A DNA stretch of 64,000 nucleotides, from the NCBI GenBank assembly GCA_017849575.1, contig JAFIGV010000014.1:1-64000 (forward strand), in the 5' to 3' direction. Shown here piece by piece: positions 27,535 through 36,214 of this stretch; position 1 is the first letter of the stretch; every line of letters begins with the position of its first letter. The notes under the pieces were generated by a model that saw only the letters and a program-made list of their open reading frames with translations, searched no databases and was not told the origin of the DNA. Made by a program: the position numbers and the translations under genes. Source of the DNA: Flavipsychrobacter sp. Lineage in GTDB: Bacteria; Bacteroidota; Bacteroidia; Chitinophagales; Chitinophagaceae.

Positions 27535-27556
27535 AAAAAGGCTGCGCCAGGCAGCC
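27535..27556 (-). terminator. Terminator at the end of the ung-iscX operon
   Basis: On the minus strand a stem GGCTGC / GCAGCC with a 5-base loop is followed by TTTTT. It lies 24 bases after the iscX stop. Confidence 0.8.
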
Positions 27557-27579
27557 CTACATTCAATGTGCAACACTTT

Positions 27580-27819
27580 TTATTTCTGATTATCGCGCCA
27601 TTCGTACACCCAACTGCTTTGTATCATTTCCAGGTGTCCTTCATTGCAATCTTCGCGCTTGCCTTCAAAGCCGGGCAATTGCAACACCCAGTCGAGAAGG
27701 TCGGTAAAACGAACGCGGTAGATTTTTCCTTCACCAAAATCATCTCCAAATTTTTCATAGAGTTTTAGCGCTATGTCTTCATAGTCGCTCCAGTGTATCG
27801 GCGGCTCGTAATGACTCAT
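27580..27819 (-). CDS. iscX: IscX, Fe-S cluster assembly protein
   Basis: A 79-aa acidic protein with the IscX pattern: IHWSDYEDIALKLYEKF at the start, then FTDLLDWVLQLPGFEG and HLEMIQSSWV. IscX binds the cysteine desulfurase IscS and regulates Fe-S assembly in the cytoplasm. It follows the ferredoxin gene by 14 bases. The rest of the isc operon is absent here. Confidence 0.93.
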   Translation of the reverse strand: MSHYEPPIHWSDYEDIALKLYEKFGDDFGEGKIYRVRFTDLLDWVLQLPGFEGKREDCNEGHLEMIQSSWVYEWRDNQK

Positions 27820-27833
27820 GTTTTGCTTTTTCT

Positions 27834-28169
27834 TTATTCTCCGTGAATTAATGATTGATCCGGGATGGTCACCTCTATTTCCCCGTCGCCATCTTCAAGT
27901 ACACACTGGCATCCCAGTCTCGAATTGAGTCTTGGATTTCGTGCACGGTCGATGAAGTCCTCTTCGCGATCGGATATCTCCGGAACATGGTGTTCACCTT
28001 TTTCGAGATAGAGATGGCAGGTGGAACAGGCGCAAACCATACCACAGTTATGATGTAGTTCAATGTTATTGTCGAGCGCAGCTTCCAGAATACTTTGACC
28101 AGCCGCTACGTTTTCTATAGTTACAGGTTCCAGTCCTTTTTGTTCAAACTTGAAGTGGATTTTATACAT
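27834..28169 (-). CDS. fdx: [2Fe-2S] ferredoxin, ISC type
   Basis: The 111-aa protein has the adrenodoxin-like ligand set C-X5-C-X2-C-Xn-C: Cys42, Cys48, Cys51 and Cys87 (NCGMVCACSTC and RLGCQC). Such ferredoxins donate electrons in Fe-S cluster assembly with IscX and IscS. It precedes iscX. On the minus strand a -7 motif TAACTTTG lies at 28196-28203, inside the end of the DUF2520 gene, so fdx-iscX may also have its own promoter. Confidence 0.93.
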   Translation of the reverse strand: MYKIHFKFEQKGLEPVTIENVAAGQSILEAALDNNIELHHNCGMVCACSTCHLYLEKGEHHVPEISDREEDFIDRARNPRLNSRLGCQCVLEDGDGEIEVTIPDQSLIHGE

Positions 28170-28208
28170 GCAATCGCGAAATCTGATTTAAGGCGCAAAG
28201 TTAACAGT

Positions 28209-28985
28209 TCACTTCTTTTTTTCGGGCCCGGCCTCATACATATCTTCTATAGATGCAGTGATGGCTTTATAGACGTCCAGCCAATGCGGATGGTTTTGAA
28301 GAAGTTGCTGGTGCGCGTTGAGTGTTACTATATCTCTGCGCAGCGCCGGGCCGGTCTGTGTCTCTTTGGGAGAAAAGGACATAAGGTTGTCGAATGTCTG
28401 TTTCAGTAGGGGAAGCAGTACTTGAAAATCAAGTTGATTTTCCTTGGCCAGCGCCTCACTGATGCTCATCAAATGATTGCTGAAGTTATTACCAAAAACA
28501 GCACAGAGATGGTAGATTTTTCTTTGTTGTTCATCGCATCGTAAGGGATGGTCGGTGAGTGCCTCGCACAGGTTGAGGGCTACCTTTTCAGCGCGCTCTG
28601 ATGTGCAATCGTAGAGTATCGGCAAAGTACGATCTTCTGGCAGCTTTTCTTTTCTGATAGAATATACCGGCCATAGCAAAGCTGCGTGTTCCTGCACTAT
28701 GGCACCAAGGGAACATGTGCCGCTGGTGTGCACTACGGTCCAGTCGTGGTCTGGCAGTTCTCTGGATATCTGTTCTATTGCACGATCAGATACGGCCAGC
28801 AAGCATACATCCGCTGCCGGAAGTTCTTCGAGCGAACGGAAAGACGCCGTACCGAGGGCTTGTGCCAACTCATGACGATTCCGTTCGTTGCGGCCAAAAA
28901 TGCCCTTACAATCCCAGCCGTTTTTTACCAGTCTCGTGGCAAAAAGCCAGGCAACATTTCCCGTGCCTATCATTACAAAGGTCAC
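28209..28985 (-). CDS. DUF2520 Rossmann-fold protein
   Basis: The 258-aa protein has an N-terminal NAD(P)-binding Rossmann fold (MIGTGNVAWLFATRL) followed by an all-helical C-terminal domain (AEKVALNLCEALTDHPL), as in DUF2520 and ketopantoate-reductase-like proteins. The cofactor is likely NADP or NAD; the substrate is unknown. It overlaps the acyltransferase gene by 4 bases, so they are translationally coupled. Confidence 0.85.
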   Translation of the reverse strand: MTFVMIGTGNVAWLFATRLVKNGWDCKGIFGRNERNRHELAQALGTASFRSLEELPAADVCLLAVSDRAIEQISRELPDHDWTVVHTSGTCSLGAIVQEHAALLWPVYSIRKEKLPEDRTLPILYDCTSERAEKVALNLCEALTDHPLRCDEQQRKIYHLCAVFGNNFSNHLMSISEALAKENQLDFQVLLPLLKQTFDNLMSFSPKETQTGPALRRDIVTLNAHQQLLQNHPHWLDVYKAITASIEDMYEAGPEKKK

Positions 28986-29737
28986 AAAGCGTTCTTTGTT
29001 TTTACAAAATATTCTTCCATAATCCCATGCACTTTTTGTTTCAGCGCCGCTGTATCGCTAAGGCTTAGCCCCACGGTCTCAACGGGCTGAAGGAAATGAA
29101 TATGGATAGGCCTTGGCGTTGCCCATACCTTACTCTTTGACGCGGGATAGATGATCCGGGTGTTAAATATCAACGCAGGGATAATAGGCTTCTGTGCTTT
29201 GATAGCAGCGATAAAAGCACCATCATAAAACTGCTGTAGCGGTTTGTCTGTTTTATTTCGCGTGCCTTCGGGGTAGAGGCAAAGATGCAGTCCCATATCC
29301 AGCATTTCCTGCATTTTCAAAAAGCTTTCTCTGCGGCTGCCTTCGCTCTTTCGATTCACGAGAATGGAGCCGGCTTTATAAATCATACCGAACAGCGGAA
29401 TACGTGCCATCTCCATCTTTGCCAGCGTTTTGTTGGCACCGGGTATCCAGGGCGAAGAAACAGGTATGTCCGCCAGCGAATTGTGGTTGACCACCACGAT
29501 GTAGTTTTTACCCTTCTCAAAATAATGTTTGCCTTTGCGGCGTACCGGACAAAACACGAGGGGCAAAAAAAAGCTCATCCAGGTTTTAAACACCGGATGC
29601 AGCAGCCTGCCCCGGCGTGGCTCCGAAAACAGGGTAGTAAACCACACCGGAACGAACACGACGAGCATCGTGATCACAAACAATGTGATGGCATAAAAAA
29701 AGTAAACGTATCCTAGAAAATGTCTGATTGATTTCAT
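28982..29737 (-). CDS. plsC: 1-acylglycerol-3-phosphate acyltransferase
   Basis: PlsC makes phosphatidic acid from lysophosphatidic acid in the inner membrane. It has one or two N-terminal membrane segments (residues 9-40), the catalytic NHX4D motif as His85 and Asp90 (NHNSLAD), and the substrate site LYPEGTRNKTD near 160. At 251 aa it is normal for the family. The 4-base overlap with ung (upstream) and with DUF2520 (downstream) marks an operon. Confidence 0.92.
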   Translation of the reverse strand: MKSIRHFLGYVYFFYAITLFVITMLVVFVPVWFTTLFSEPRRGRLLHPVFKTWMSFFLPLVFCPVRRKGKHYFEKGKNYIVVVNHNSLADIPVSSPWIPGANKTLAKMEMARIPLFGMIYKAGSILVNRKSEGSRRESFLKMQEMLDMGLHLCLYPEGTRNKTDKPLQQFYDGAFIAAIKAQKPIIPALIFNTRIIYPASKSKVWATPRPIHIHFLQPVETVGLSLSDTAALKQKVHGIMEEYFVKTKNAL

Positions 29738-30408
29738 TCTATTGACCAGTCTATGGGCGTCATGCCGTGAGATCGAAGCCAGGCATTGGCTTTGCTGAAA
29801 TGACGACAGCCGAAGAACCCGTTGTGCGCCGACAAGGGCGAGGGATGTGCGGCGGTCAAAATTAAGTGTTTGGAACTATTGATCAAGGATTGTTTGCTTT
29901 TTGCAAAAGATCCCCAAAGCATAAATACGACATGGTCTCTCTGGTCGCTGATCGTTTTGATGACGGCATCAGTAAAGGTATGCCAGCCAATTTTGCTGTG
30001 CGACATCGGTGAATTGGCCCGCACCGTGAGGGAAGCATTGAGTAACAACACTCCTTGTGCAGCCCATCGGTTCAGGTTGCCCTGCCTGGTCGGCTCTATG
30101 CCGGTGTCGGCTTCCAGTTCTTTGTAAATATTCACCAGCGATGGGGGAGCGGCAACACCGCTTTGCACAGAAAATGCCAGTCCGTGCGCCTGCCCGGGAT
30201 TGTGGTACGGATCCTGCCCCAGAATTACTACTTTGACGTTTTGGAAAGGGGTAGCATCAAAAGCCTGAAAAATGTGAGCCCCGGCGGGGTAAATGGTAAT
30301 TCCGTTTGCTTTTTCTGCTTTCAGAATATCAACGATCTGATGAAAGTAAGGCTGTGCGAATTCATCTTCCAGCACAGCCTTCCATGTTGCCTCTATCTTT
30401 ACGTCCAT
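29734..30408 (-). CDS. ung: Uracil-DNA glycosylase
   Basis: Ung removes uracil from DNA and starts base-excision repair. I start at ATG 30408 (MDVKIEATW), the usual family N-terminus; an upstream ATG at 30426 adds six residues. The catalytic water-activating motif is GQDPYHNPGQAHGLAFSV with Asp66, and the minor-groove loop is HPSPLSAHNGFFG near 190. It is the first gene of the operon leading to iscX. Confidence 0.95.
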   Translation of the reverse strand: MDVKIEATWKAVLEDEFAQPYFHQIVDILKAEKANGITIYPAGAHIFQAFDATPFQNVKVVILGQDPYHNPGQAHGLAFSVQSGVAAPPSLVNIYKELEADTGIEPTRQGNLNRWAAQGVLLLNASLTVRANSPMSHSKIGWHTFTDAVIKTISDQRDHVVFMLWGSFAKSKQSLINSSKHLILTAAHPSPLSAHNGFFGCRHFSKANAWLRSHGMTPIDWSIE

Positions 30409-30433
30409 CACCGCAAAGCTATGCAATGAGGTG

Positions 30434-31048
30434 TTATCTGCTCTTTTGCTGTTGTGCCTCGCGGGTAGCTTTGGTGCGGTTAGGATTAGGCCGCTGATTG
30501 TTTGGAACAGACGGCTGGCCTGTCGGTTTTGTTGTCTGGGCCGGGGTAGCGGCGGCCGGCGGCACTTGCTTTTTTGGGGACGCAGCGGGTGCTGTGGCTA
30601 TTTTTTTCGTCATTACACCAAAGTAGCCGCACATATTCTTTAATCCTTTTTTCTGTAAAAAGGTGAACAGATATACATCAGTGCTCGTTGGCGTAAAAGA
30701 ATAGACAATATTGTTCATAGAGCGCTCTACCAGCTTATCGATCTTTTTGTCTTTGCCGTCAAACACTTCGAGGATAAGTTTGCTGGCCTGCTCGCTTCCT
30801 ACAAAAATAATCTGGTAGTTGATGCCCTTCTGGAGTTTTATGGCTACAGGTATGGGCTCCATCGAACTCATTTTGAACATGTCTTCCTGAAAGACTACAA
30901 GGCCCTTTTTGGACAGCCCCAGTTTGATACCCTCCGCCTGACTGGTTACGGCGGCATCAATGCAACCTGTTTGGGGCTTTTGTGCCTGGCTCAGGGTGCC
31001 GGAAAACAACAGGGTGAGACCGGTGAGAACACTACAGAAGGTTTTCAT
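30434..31048 (-). CDS. Secreted hypothetical protein with Pro/Thr/Gln-rich tail
   Basis: 204 aa with a signal peptide (residues 1-22, ending LSQAQ). The central 120 residues are a beta-rich domain with FKMSSMEPIPVAIKLQKG. From about residue 155 the sequence is low-complexity, rich in Ala, Pro, Gln and Lys (TPAQTTKPTGQPSVP). I do not recognise the fold. It is probably periplasmic and is separate from ung by 25 bases in the same direction. Confidence 0.7.
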   Translation of the reverse strand: MKTFCSVLTGLTLLFSGTLSQAQKPQTGCIDAAVTSQAEGIKLGLSKKGLVVFQEDMFKMSSMEPIPVAIKLQKGINYQIIFVGSEQASKLILEVFDGKDKKIDKLVERSMNNIVYSFTPTSTDVYLFTFLQKKGLKNMCGYFGVMTKKIATAPAASPKKQVPPAAATPAQTTKPTGQPSVPNNQRPNPNRTKATREAQQQKSR

Positions 31049-31143
31049 TTTTCGTTGGAATTATATTGAGCGGGCAAGGTAAGGCATGCAGGCCCGACAA
31101 ACTGAGTGTTGTTGGGTCGATAACTTGCCGTTAACCAGCCCGA

Positions 31144-31617
31144 TCAGTTACTCACTCCGTCTGTGTTAAAGTACTGGCCCGCCTGCATTTCTGTAAGTTC
31201 TCCGTTTTCAAACCAAAAGCTCATGCTTGCCTGATCTACATGCAACAGGCGGTTTTCCGGGTTGTCCATGGTCACTTCTTCGTCTTCTTCAATGTCGTTC
31301 CATCCCTTTGAGATCAAAAAGCTGATCACATCTGCTTGTTTCATTCCAATCAGTGCTTTCCCATCGATGGTGTAATCGGGGCTGCTTAGTGCGGCACTGC
31401 TCAGTTTCCAATTGTTTTCTTCGTCAAAGGAAAGTGATAGATCAAGTTCGTCATAATGCCAGGCTTCCGTCATATCGTTGTCCGAATCCGACAGCGAGTA
31501 CCGTTCTTTTTCTGTCGGCTCGCCAAGCAAAGCCAACACTTGCTCGCGCGAGCTGCCAAATTTCAGATCGCCGAGGCCCTTTCCTACTTCAATTTCTTTG
31601 ATGTTATTCTGCACCAT
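31144..31617 (-). CDS. Acidic hypothetical protein with two similar halves
   Basis: 157 aa, strongly acidic, with no signal peptide. Residues 10-75 (LGDLKFGSSREQVLALLGEP, then a WHYDELDLSLSF strand) and 85-150 (IGMKQADVISFLISKG, then ASMSFWFENGEL) look like a duplicated helix-plus-strands unit, reminiscent of BLIP or SmpA folds, though I cannot confirm that. The pattern suggests a protein-binding partner. Neighbours give no clue. Confidence 0.65.
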   Translation of the reverse strand: MVQNNIKEIEVGKGLGDLKFGSSREQVLALLGEPTEKERYSLSDSDNDMTEAWHYDELDLSLSFDEENNWKLSSAALSSPDYTIDGKALIGMKQADVISFLISKGWNDIEEDEEVTMDNPENRLLHVDQASMSFWFENGELTEMQAGQYFNTDGVSN

Positions 31618-31811
31618 GTTATCGCTTTTGGCGGCAAGTTAAAAAAAGAGTGCCGCTCAGGCTTGGGGCTGCTCGGTTTTAGCAAAAAAATCCCATTTTG
31701 TAATATCCCTATTACTTCCTACCTTGACGGGGTTTTAAAACAGGCATTGGTTCGAGGTATAATCTTATCCCTGGTTTTCATGCCATTATTCATTATTTTA
31801 CTAACGCACAC

Positions 31812-32288
31812 ATGAATCTTTTCGTTGGCAATCTTGGCCCTGAAACAACCGAACAAAACCTGAGTGATGCCTTCTCTGAGTTCGGCAAAGTACTTTCAGT
31901 AAAAATTATTATCGATCCGCAAACAGGCATGCCCAAGGGCTTTGGCTTTGTTGAGATGGAGGAACGACGCGATGGATATGAAGCCATTGTGAACCTTGAC
32001 ATGACTTATCTTCAGGGCACAATCATTAGCGTGAAAGAAGCTAAGAATAACAGGCAGCAAGGTGGCGGAAATCGCTTTGGTGGCGGTGGGGGCAACAGGC
32101 CGCAGCAGCGTCGTTTCAGCGGTGATCGTTCTGGCGGATATGGCCAGGGTGGTGGTTATGGAGGAGAGCGGCGCGGCAATTATAACAGCGACCGTTCCGG
32201 CAACTATAACAGCGACCGGCCCGTGTACAGCCGCAGGCCTAATTATGACGGCAACGACTATAACAACAACAATAGCGGAAACTATTAG
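31812..32288 (+). CDS. RRM RNA-binding protein with Gly/Arg/Tyr-rich tail
   Basis: Residues 1-80 are a single RNA-recognition motif, with RNP2 NLFVGNL at 2-8 and RNP1 KGFGFVEM at 42-49. Residues 84-158 are disordered, with RGG-like and GGGG segments and two near copies of NYNSDRSG. Proteins of this type act in RNA metabolism in Bacteroidota and may promote RNA condensates (inference). Its own terminator follows. Confidence 0.92.
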   Translation: MNLFVGNLGPETTEQNLSDAFSEFGKVLSVKIIIDPQTGMPKGFGFVEMEERRDGYEAIVNLDMTYLQGTIISVKEAKNNRQQGGGNRFGGGGGNRPQQRRFSGDRSGGYGQGGGYGGERRGNYNSDRSGNYNSDRPVYSRRPNYDGNDYNNNNSGNY

Positions 32289-32315
32289 TCTTTCTTTTCC
32301 CCAGGGATATTTTTT

Positions 32316-32346
32316 ACTGGCTGGTTGCAACAGCCAGTTTTTTTTC
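32316..32346 (+). terminator. Intrinsic terminator after the RRM gene
   Basis: An 8-bp perfect stem ACTGGCTG / CAGCCAGT with a 7-base loop is followed by eight T. A second hairpin with a poly-T loop lies at about 32451-32472, but it has little support as a terminator. The gap to the next gene (32289-32559) holds nothing else I can support. Confidence 0.9.
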
Positions 32347-32559
32347 GACAAAGAATTGCGGCGTTCGAAGCATCTTAGAAGGTCAGGGCACATCCCTTGC
32401 GCCTCCGGGCCGATAGCCTGAGATTGGATTCCATGCCCGCATCTCCGGAAGGTTGTTTTTTTTTTTCAACCGATAGGGCCAGCCCAGGGCACCTGTGGTA
32501 AGAGAAGCGGCTGGCATGTTTTTTTCCTCATTGCTGTGTTCACTCAAACTCTGTAAAGT

Positions 32560-33576
32560 ATGAATGAAGAAACAATACAGCCTCAGGAAACACAGTCGCT
32601 ATACTTTGAGGTAGCCCCTAATGTATGGGGCACCAAAGATGTGTTCGTAAACATGTATATGGTTCGCGATGAAGCGTCGGGTCGCTGGGTGCTCATAGAT
32701 ACCGGACTCCGTTCATCCGCAACAAAAATCAGGAAAATGGCAACCCTGCTTTTTGGAGCCGATACCCGCCCTGCTGCTATCCTTCTGACGCACGGCCACT
32801 TCGACCATACCGGATCATTACGTACCCTTGCAGATGAATGGAATGTGCCGGTGTATTGCCATTACCTGGAACTGCCTTATCTCAGTGGGCGATCATCCTA
32901 TCCGCCACCCGATGCAACCGTCAATGGTGGACTGATGGCTAAACTTGCCTGGCTCTATCCCAAAAAGCCCATAGACGTAAGCGACAGGCTAAATATTTTG
33001 CCGCCCGATGGTTCCGTGCCGTTTCTGAAGAACTGGCGCTATCTCTATACACCGGGACACGCTCCGGGTCATGTAAGTTTTTTCCGGCAGAATGACCGTC
33101 TCCTGATTGCGGGTGATGCTGTGGTAACCACCATACAGGAGTCCGTAATGTCGGTGATGATGCAAAAGAAAAAGTTATCGGGCCCGCCGAAATATTTTAC
33201 CTATGACTGGAACGCTGCAAGAAACTCCGTGATGGCCCTTGCAGATCTCCGTCCCGCTATCATTGCCTCTGGCCATGGCAAACCCATGCAGGGGCAAAAG
33301 ATGATGGCTGCACTGCATAATCTCGCCCGGCATTTTGATGACACAGCTTTGCCCGCACACGGACGATATGTAGGTGAATCGGCTCTTGTGGATGCCAATG
33401 GCGTAAAGTATTTGCCACCGCCCGAGAGATTTGTACCCTGGCTGCTTATCGGTATGGGTGCGTTGACGCTCACACTTACGGGACTGGCACTTGTACTTCT
33501 GCGCAAGCGACGAAGCAGAAATGCTGCCTGGCACGTACATGTAAACTATGACAGCCTCCATCATCTTGTGGACTAA
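32560..33576 (+). CDS. MBL-fold metallohydrolase with C-terminal membrane helix
   Basis: 338 aa. The metallo-beta-lactamase fold has the zinc motif LTHGHFDHTG near 85-94, then TPGHAPGHVSF near 167 and the Asp in IAGDAVVTT near 187, with SGHGKPM near 240. The C-terminus has one membrane helix (LLIGMGALTLTLTGLALVLL) and a short tail. It is related to glyoxalase II-like hydrolases; the substrate is unknown. It probably sits in the inner membrane with the enzyme part facing the cytoplasm or the periplasm. Confidence 0.88.
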   Translation: MNEETIQPQETQSLYFEVAPNVWGTKDVFVNMYMVRDEASGRWVLIDTGLRSSATKIRKMATLLFGADTRPAAILLTHGHFDHTGSLRTLADEWNVPVYCHYLELPYLSGRSSYPPPDATVNGGLMAKLAWLYPKKPIDVSDRLNILPPDGSVPFLKNWRYLYTPGHAPGHVSFFRQNDRLLIAGDAVVTTIQESVMSVMMQKKKLSGPPKYFTYDWNAARNSVMALADLRPAIIASGHGKPMQGQKMMAALHNLARHFDDTALPAHGRYVGESALVDANGVKYLPPPERFVPWLLIGMGALTLTLTGLALVLLRKRRSRNAAWHVHVNYDSLHHLVD

Positions 33577-33642
33577 TCTTAAGACTAAGCAAATTATTCT
33601 TTGGGCTTCCTATCTTTAGCAGGCACAAAAATTTGCATGCAC

Positions 33643-34902
33643 ATGAGTGAGCTGAGCAGCATGGCAGAATCTTTAGTGGGGTCGGAAATCGTGAAGCTGG
33701 GAAATGAGATTAACAACAGAATCAGTAAAGGTGAAAGAATTTTCAATTATACAATTGGTGATTTCGACCCGGACATCTTTCCCATACCAGAACGCCTCGA
33801 GCAGGAGATTATCAGTGCCTATCGACAACACCGCACCAACTATCCCGCCGGTGAAGGTCTGAAGGAACTACGGCTTGCCGTTTCCCGGTTTGTCAGTGAC
33901 CGGTTGCAGATAGACTATTCTTTGGATGAAATATTGATTGCCAGCGGTGGCCGGCCGCTTATATACACACTCTTTCGCACGGTTGTAGATCCGGACGATA
34001 AAGTGGTCTATGCTGTGCCTTCGTGGAATAACAACCACTATGCGCATATGAACCATGGCAACCATTGTGTGGTGGAGGCCCGCGCAGAACACAATTTTAT
34101 GCCCACGGCGGCAGAGATAGAACCGCATATTGCCGGAGCTGCATTGATTTGCCTATGCAGCCCGCAGAACCCCACGGGCACCACTTTTTCAAAGGATGAA
34201 CTGGAGAAGATTTGCGATCTGATATTGAACGAAAACCGCCGCCGCCGACCTGGCGAAAAGAAGCTCTATTTGCTTTTCGATCAGATGTATTGGATGCTCA
34301 CTTACGGGGAGACGCAGCATTACAACCCCGTAGCACTTCGACCCGAAATGAAAGCCTTCTGCATTTTTGTAGATGGCATTTCTAAAGCTTTTGCAGCAAC
34401 GGGCGTGCGGGTAGGTTGGGGTATGGGCCCTGCACCGGTAATAGCCAAGATGAAAGCCTTTCTGAGCCATATCGGAGCCTGGGCGCCCATGGCAGAGCAA
34501 ACTGCAACGGCATTATTTCTTCGTGATAGCGAGGCAATCGAGGGCTTCATGGAAAACTTCCGGAAGGGACTTTTTGAAAGACTTCAGTTCCTCTACCAAA
34601 AGTTTAGTGCCCTTAGAGACAAAGGTTATCCTATCGACGTGATCACCCCGGAAGCAGCAATCTATCTTACCGTTAAAATCGATCTTTGCGGCAGATCATT
34701 TGGCGGAAGACGACTCGATCGTCAGAAAGACGTTACTGAGTTTTTGCTTACGGAAGCAAAACTTGCCATTGTACCTTTCAGTTGTTTTGGCGCTGCCGAA
34801 GACTCGCCGTGGTACAGAATCAGTGTTGGCACCTGTCGTTATGAAGAACTGGAGGAAATGTTCAAAAGCCTGGAGGAGGCATTGGCTGGGATGAGCACAT
34901 GA
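33643..34902 (+). CDS. PLP-dependent aminotransferase class I/II
   Basis: Fold-type I aminotransferase. The substrate/PLP region shows IASGGRPLIYTLFR, SPQNPTGT near 170 and FDQMYWMLTYG near 215, and the lysine that holds PLP lies in DGISKAFAATGVRVGWG near 245. Length (420 aa from ATG 33643; ATG 33637 is equally possible) is typical. The reaction is inferred only as an amino-transfer, possibly aspartate or aromatic type. It precedes the MlaF-type ATPase gene by 77 bases. Confidence 0.88.
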   Translation: MSELSSMAESLVGSEIVKLGNEINNRISKGERIFNYTIGDFDPDIFPIPERLEQEIISAYRQHRTNYPAGEGLKELRLAVSRFVSDRLQIDYSLDEILIASGGRPLIYTLFRTVVDPDDKVVYAVPSWNNNHYAHMNHGNHCVVEARAEHNFMPTAAEIEPHIAGAALICLCSPQNPTGTTFSKDELEKICDLILNENRRRRPGEKKLYLLFDQMYWMLTYGETQHYNPVALRPEMKAFCIFVDGISKAFAATGVRVGWGMGPAPVIAKMKAFLSHIGAWAPMAEQTATALFLRDSEAIEGFMENFRKGLFERLQFLYQKFSALRDKGYPIDVITPEAAIYLTVKIDLCGRSFGGRRLDRQKDVTEFLLTEAKLAIVPFSCFGAAEDSPWYRISVGTCRYEELEEMFKSLEEALAGMST

Positions 34903-34979
34903 GGCATGCCGATGATCCGGCACTGTTTTTATTACTACCTGAGGAGTTTGCAAACAATTTTGCAGTTATAAATCGTTCG

Positions 34980-35756
34980 ATGATAGAAGTTAAGAATATC
35001 AGTAAAAGCTTTGGAGAAAAGGTGGTTCTTGATGGTGTATCTGCTATCATGGAGCCGGGAAAGACCAACCTGATCATAGGAAGCAGCGGAAGCGGCAAAA
35101 CCGTGTTTATGAAATGTATGGTAGGTCTTCTGCGACCCGATGATGGTGAAATTTTGTATGAGGGTAAGAATATTCTCGCCATGGATCCGCAGGATCTGAA
35201 AGATGTCCGGACACAGATTGGTATGCTGTTTCAGGGTTCTGCGCTTTTTGATAGTATGACCGTGGAAAATAATGTTCGTTTCCCGCTGGATATGTTTACC
35301 AAAAACAGCAAGAAGGAAAAGCTACACCGGGTGGATGAGGTCCTTTCGCGGGTAAATCTCGAAGGCTCAAACAAGAAGTTTCCTTCAGAGATAAGTGGAG
35401 GAATGAAAAAGCGAGTGGCTTTGGCCCGGGCGCTGGTGCTCAACCCCAAGTATCTTTTTTGCGACGAGCCGAATTCGGGCCTCGATCCGCAGACCTCACT
35501 GGTAATTGACAAGCTGATCAAAGAACTGACTATAGAATTCAAAATGACCACAGTAATCAATACCCACGATATGAACACTGTGATGGAAAGTGGTGATCAC
35601 ATTGTGTATATGCACAAGGGAAAGAAGAAGTGGGAAGGATCGAGCAAAGAAATAATTTTCAATGACGATAAAGATCTGAACGATTTCATTTTTGCTTCCG
35701 AATTTTTGCATAAGGCCAAAGAAATGAGCCGGATGGAAGCAGAGGGAAAGATGTAA
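34980..35756 (+). CDS. ABC transporter ATPase, MlaF-like
   Basis: 258-aa ABC ATPase. Walker A is GSSGSGKT (residues 34-41), the signature SGGMKKRVALARA near 140 and Walker B LFCDEPNSGLDP near 160. The style with LIIGSSGSGKTVFMKCMVG and the ending HKAKEM resembles MlaF, the ATPase of phospholipid (MCE) transport. I start at ATG 34980; an in-frame ATG at 34899 would add 27 non-family residues. No permease (MlaE) or MCE gene is adjacent, so the partner is elsewhere. Confidence 0.88.
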   Translation: MIEVKNISKSFGEKVVLDGVSAIMEPGKTNLIIGSSGSGKTVFMKCMVGLLRPDDGEILYEGKNILAMDPQDLKDVRTQIGMLFQGSALFDSMTVENNVRFPLDMFTKNSKKEKLHRVDEVLSRVNLEGSNKKFPSEISGGMKKRVALARALVLNPKYLFCDEPNSGLDPQTSLVIDKLIKELTIEFKMTTVINTHDMNTVMESGDHIVYMHKGKKKWEGSSKEIIFNDDKDLNDFIFASEFLHKAKEMSRMEAEGKM

Positions 35757-35953
35757 TTTCTAAAACTGCGCAATAGCGCCGTTTGTTCCAGGCTTTTAAA
35801 ACAAGGGTGAGAAAAAGGGTGAAAAAAATGTCATGGAAAAGTTTGGAAATTGCCCGGGGTTTCCTAACTTGGATTTCGGTAAAAGGAAAAAGCCGGTAGA
35901 AACCGGCCTTCAAATCTAGAATTGATTACCCATTACATCTTTAGTATCTTTCG

Positions 35954-35990
35954 AAAAGTGCTGTTCACAGAACGGCACTTTTTGTTTTTT
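35954..35990 (+). terminator. Strong intrinsic terminator after MlaF-like gene
   Basis: A 12-bp stem (AAAGTGCTGTTC / GAACGGCACTTT, one wobble) with a 3-base loop is followed by a T-rich run. It lies in the 458-base gap before sucD. A second hairpin (GCCGGT/ACCGGC) at about 35891-35908 lacks a T tract. Apart from these and the sucD promoter, I see no gene in 35757-36214. Confidence 0.92.
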
Positions 35991-36150
35991 GTTGTGTTTT
36001 AAAATATTTCATTTCTCCGTGTGCAACTGTCTGTAATTCTAAGACGATGGGATGAAATAAAACGTTGGCAATACTTGAAAATTCTTTTCGGGGTTTTATT
36101 GGTTGAAACGCGCTACCAGCGGCGCTTTGCGGGGCAAATCTAATAAGTAA

Positions 36151-36181
36151 TTTGGGATTGCCCGCAATTAATTTATTTTTG
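36151..36181 (+). promoter_or_regulatory. Consensus Bacteroidota promoter for sucD
   Basis: TTTG at 36151-36154 and TATTTTTG at 36174-36181 are 19 bases apart, a full match to the -33/-7 consensus. The expected transcript start is near 36187, about 28 bases before the sucD ATG. Confidence 0.8.
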
Positions 36182-36214
36182 CGCGCACATTTTACAATTA
36201 ATTAAGAAAGTCTC

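Noticed and set aside
32451-32472. Hairpin with a poly-T loop
   Set aside because: The T run sits in the loop and not after the stem; a homopolymer tract explains it better than a regulatory element.
35891-35908. Second hairpin in the gap before sucD
   Set aside because: Good stem but no T tract; the strong terminator 50 bases later makes a separate role unlikely.
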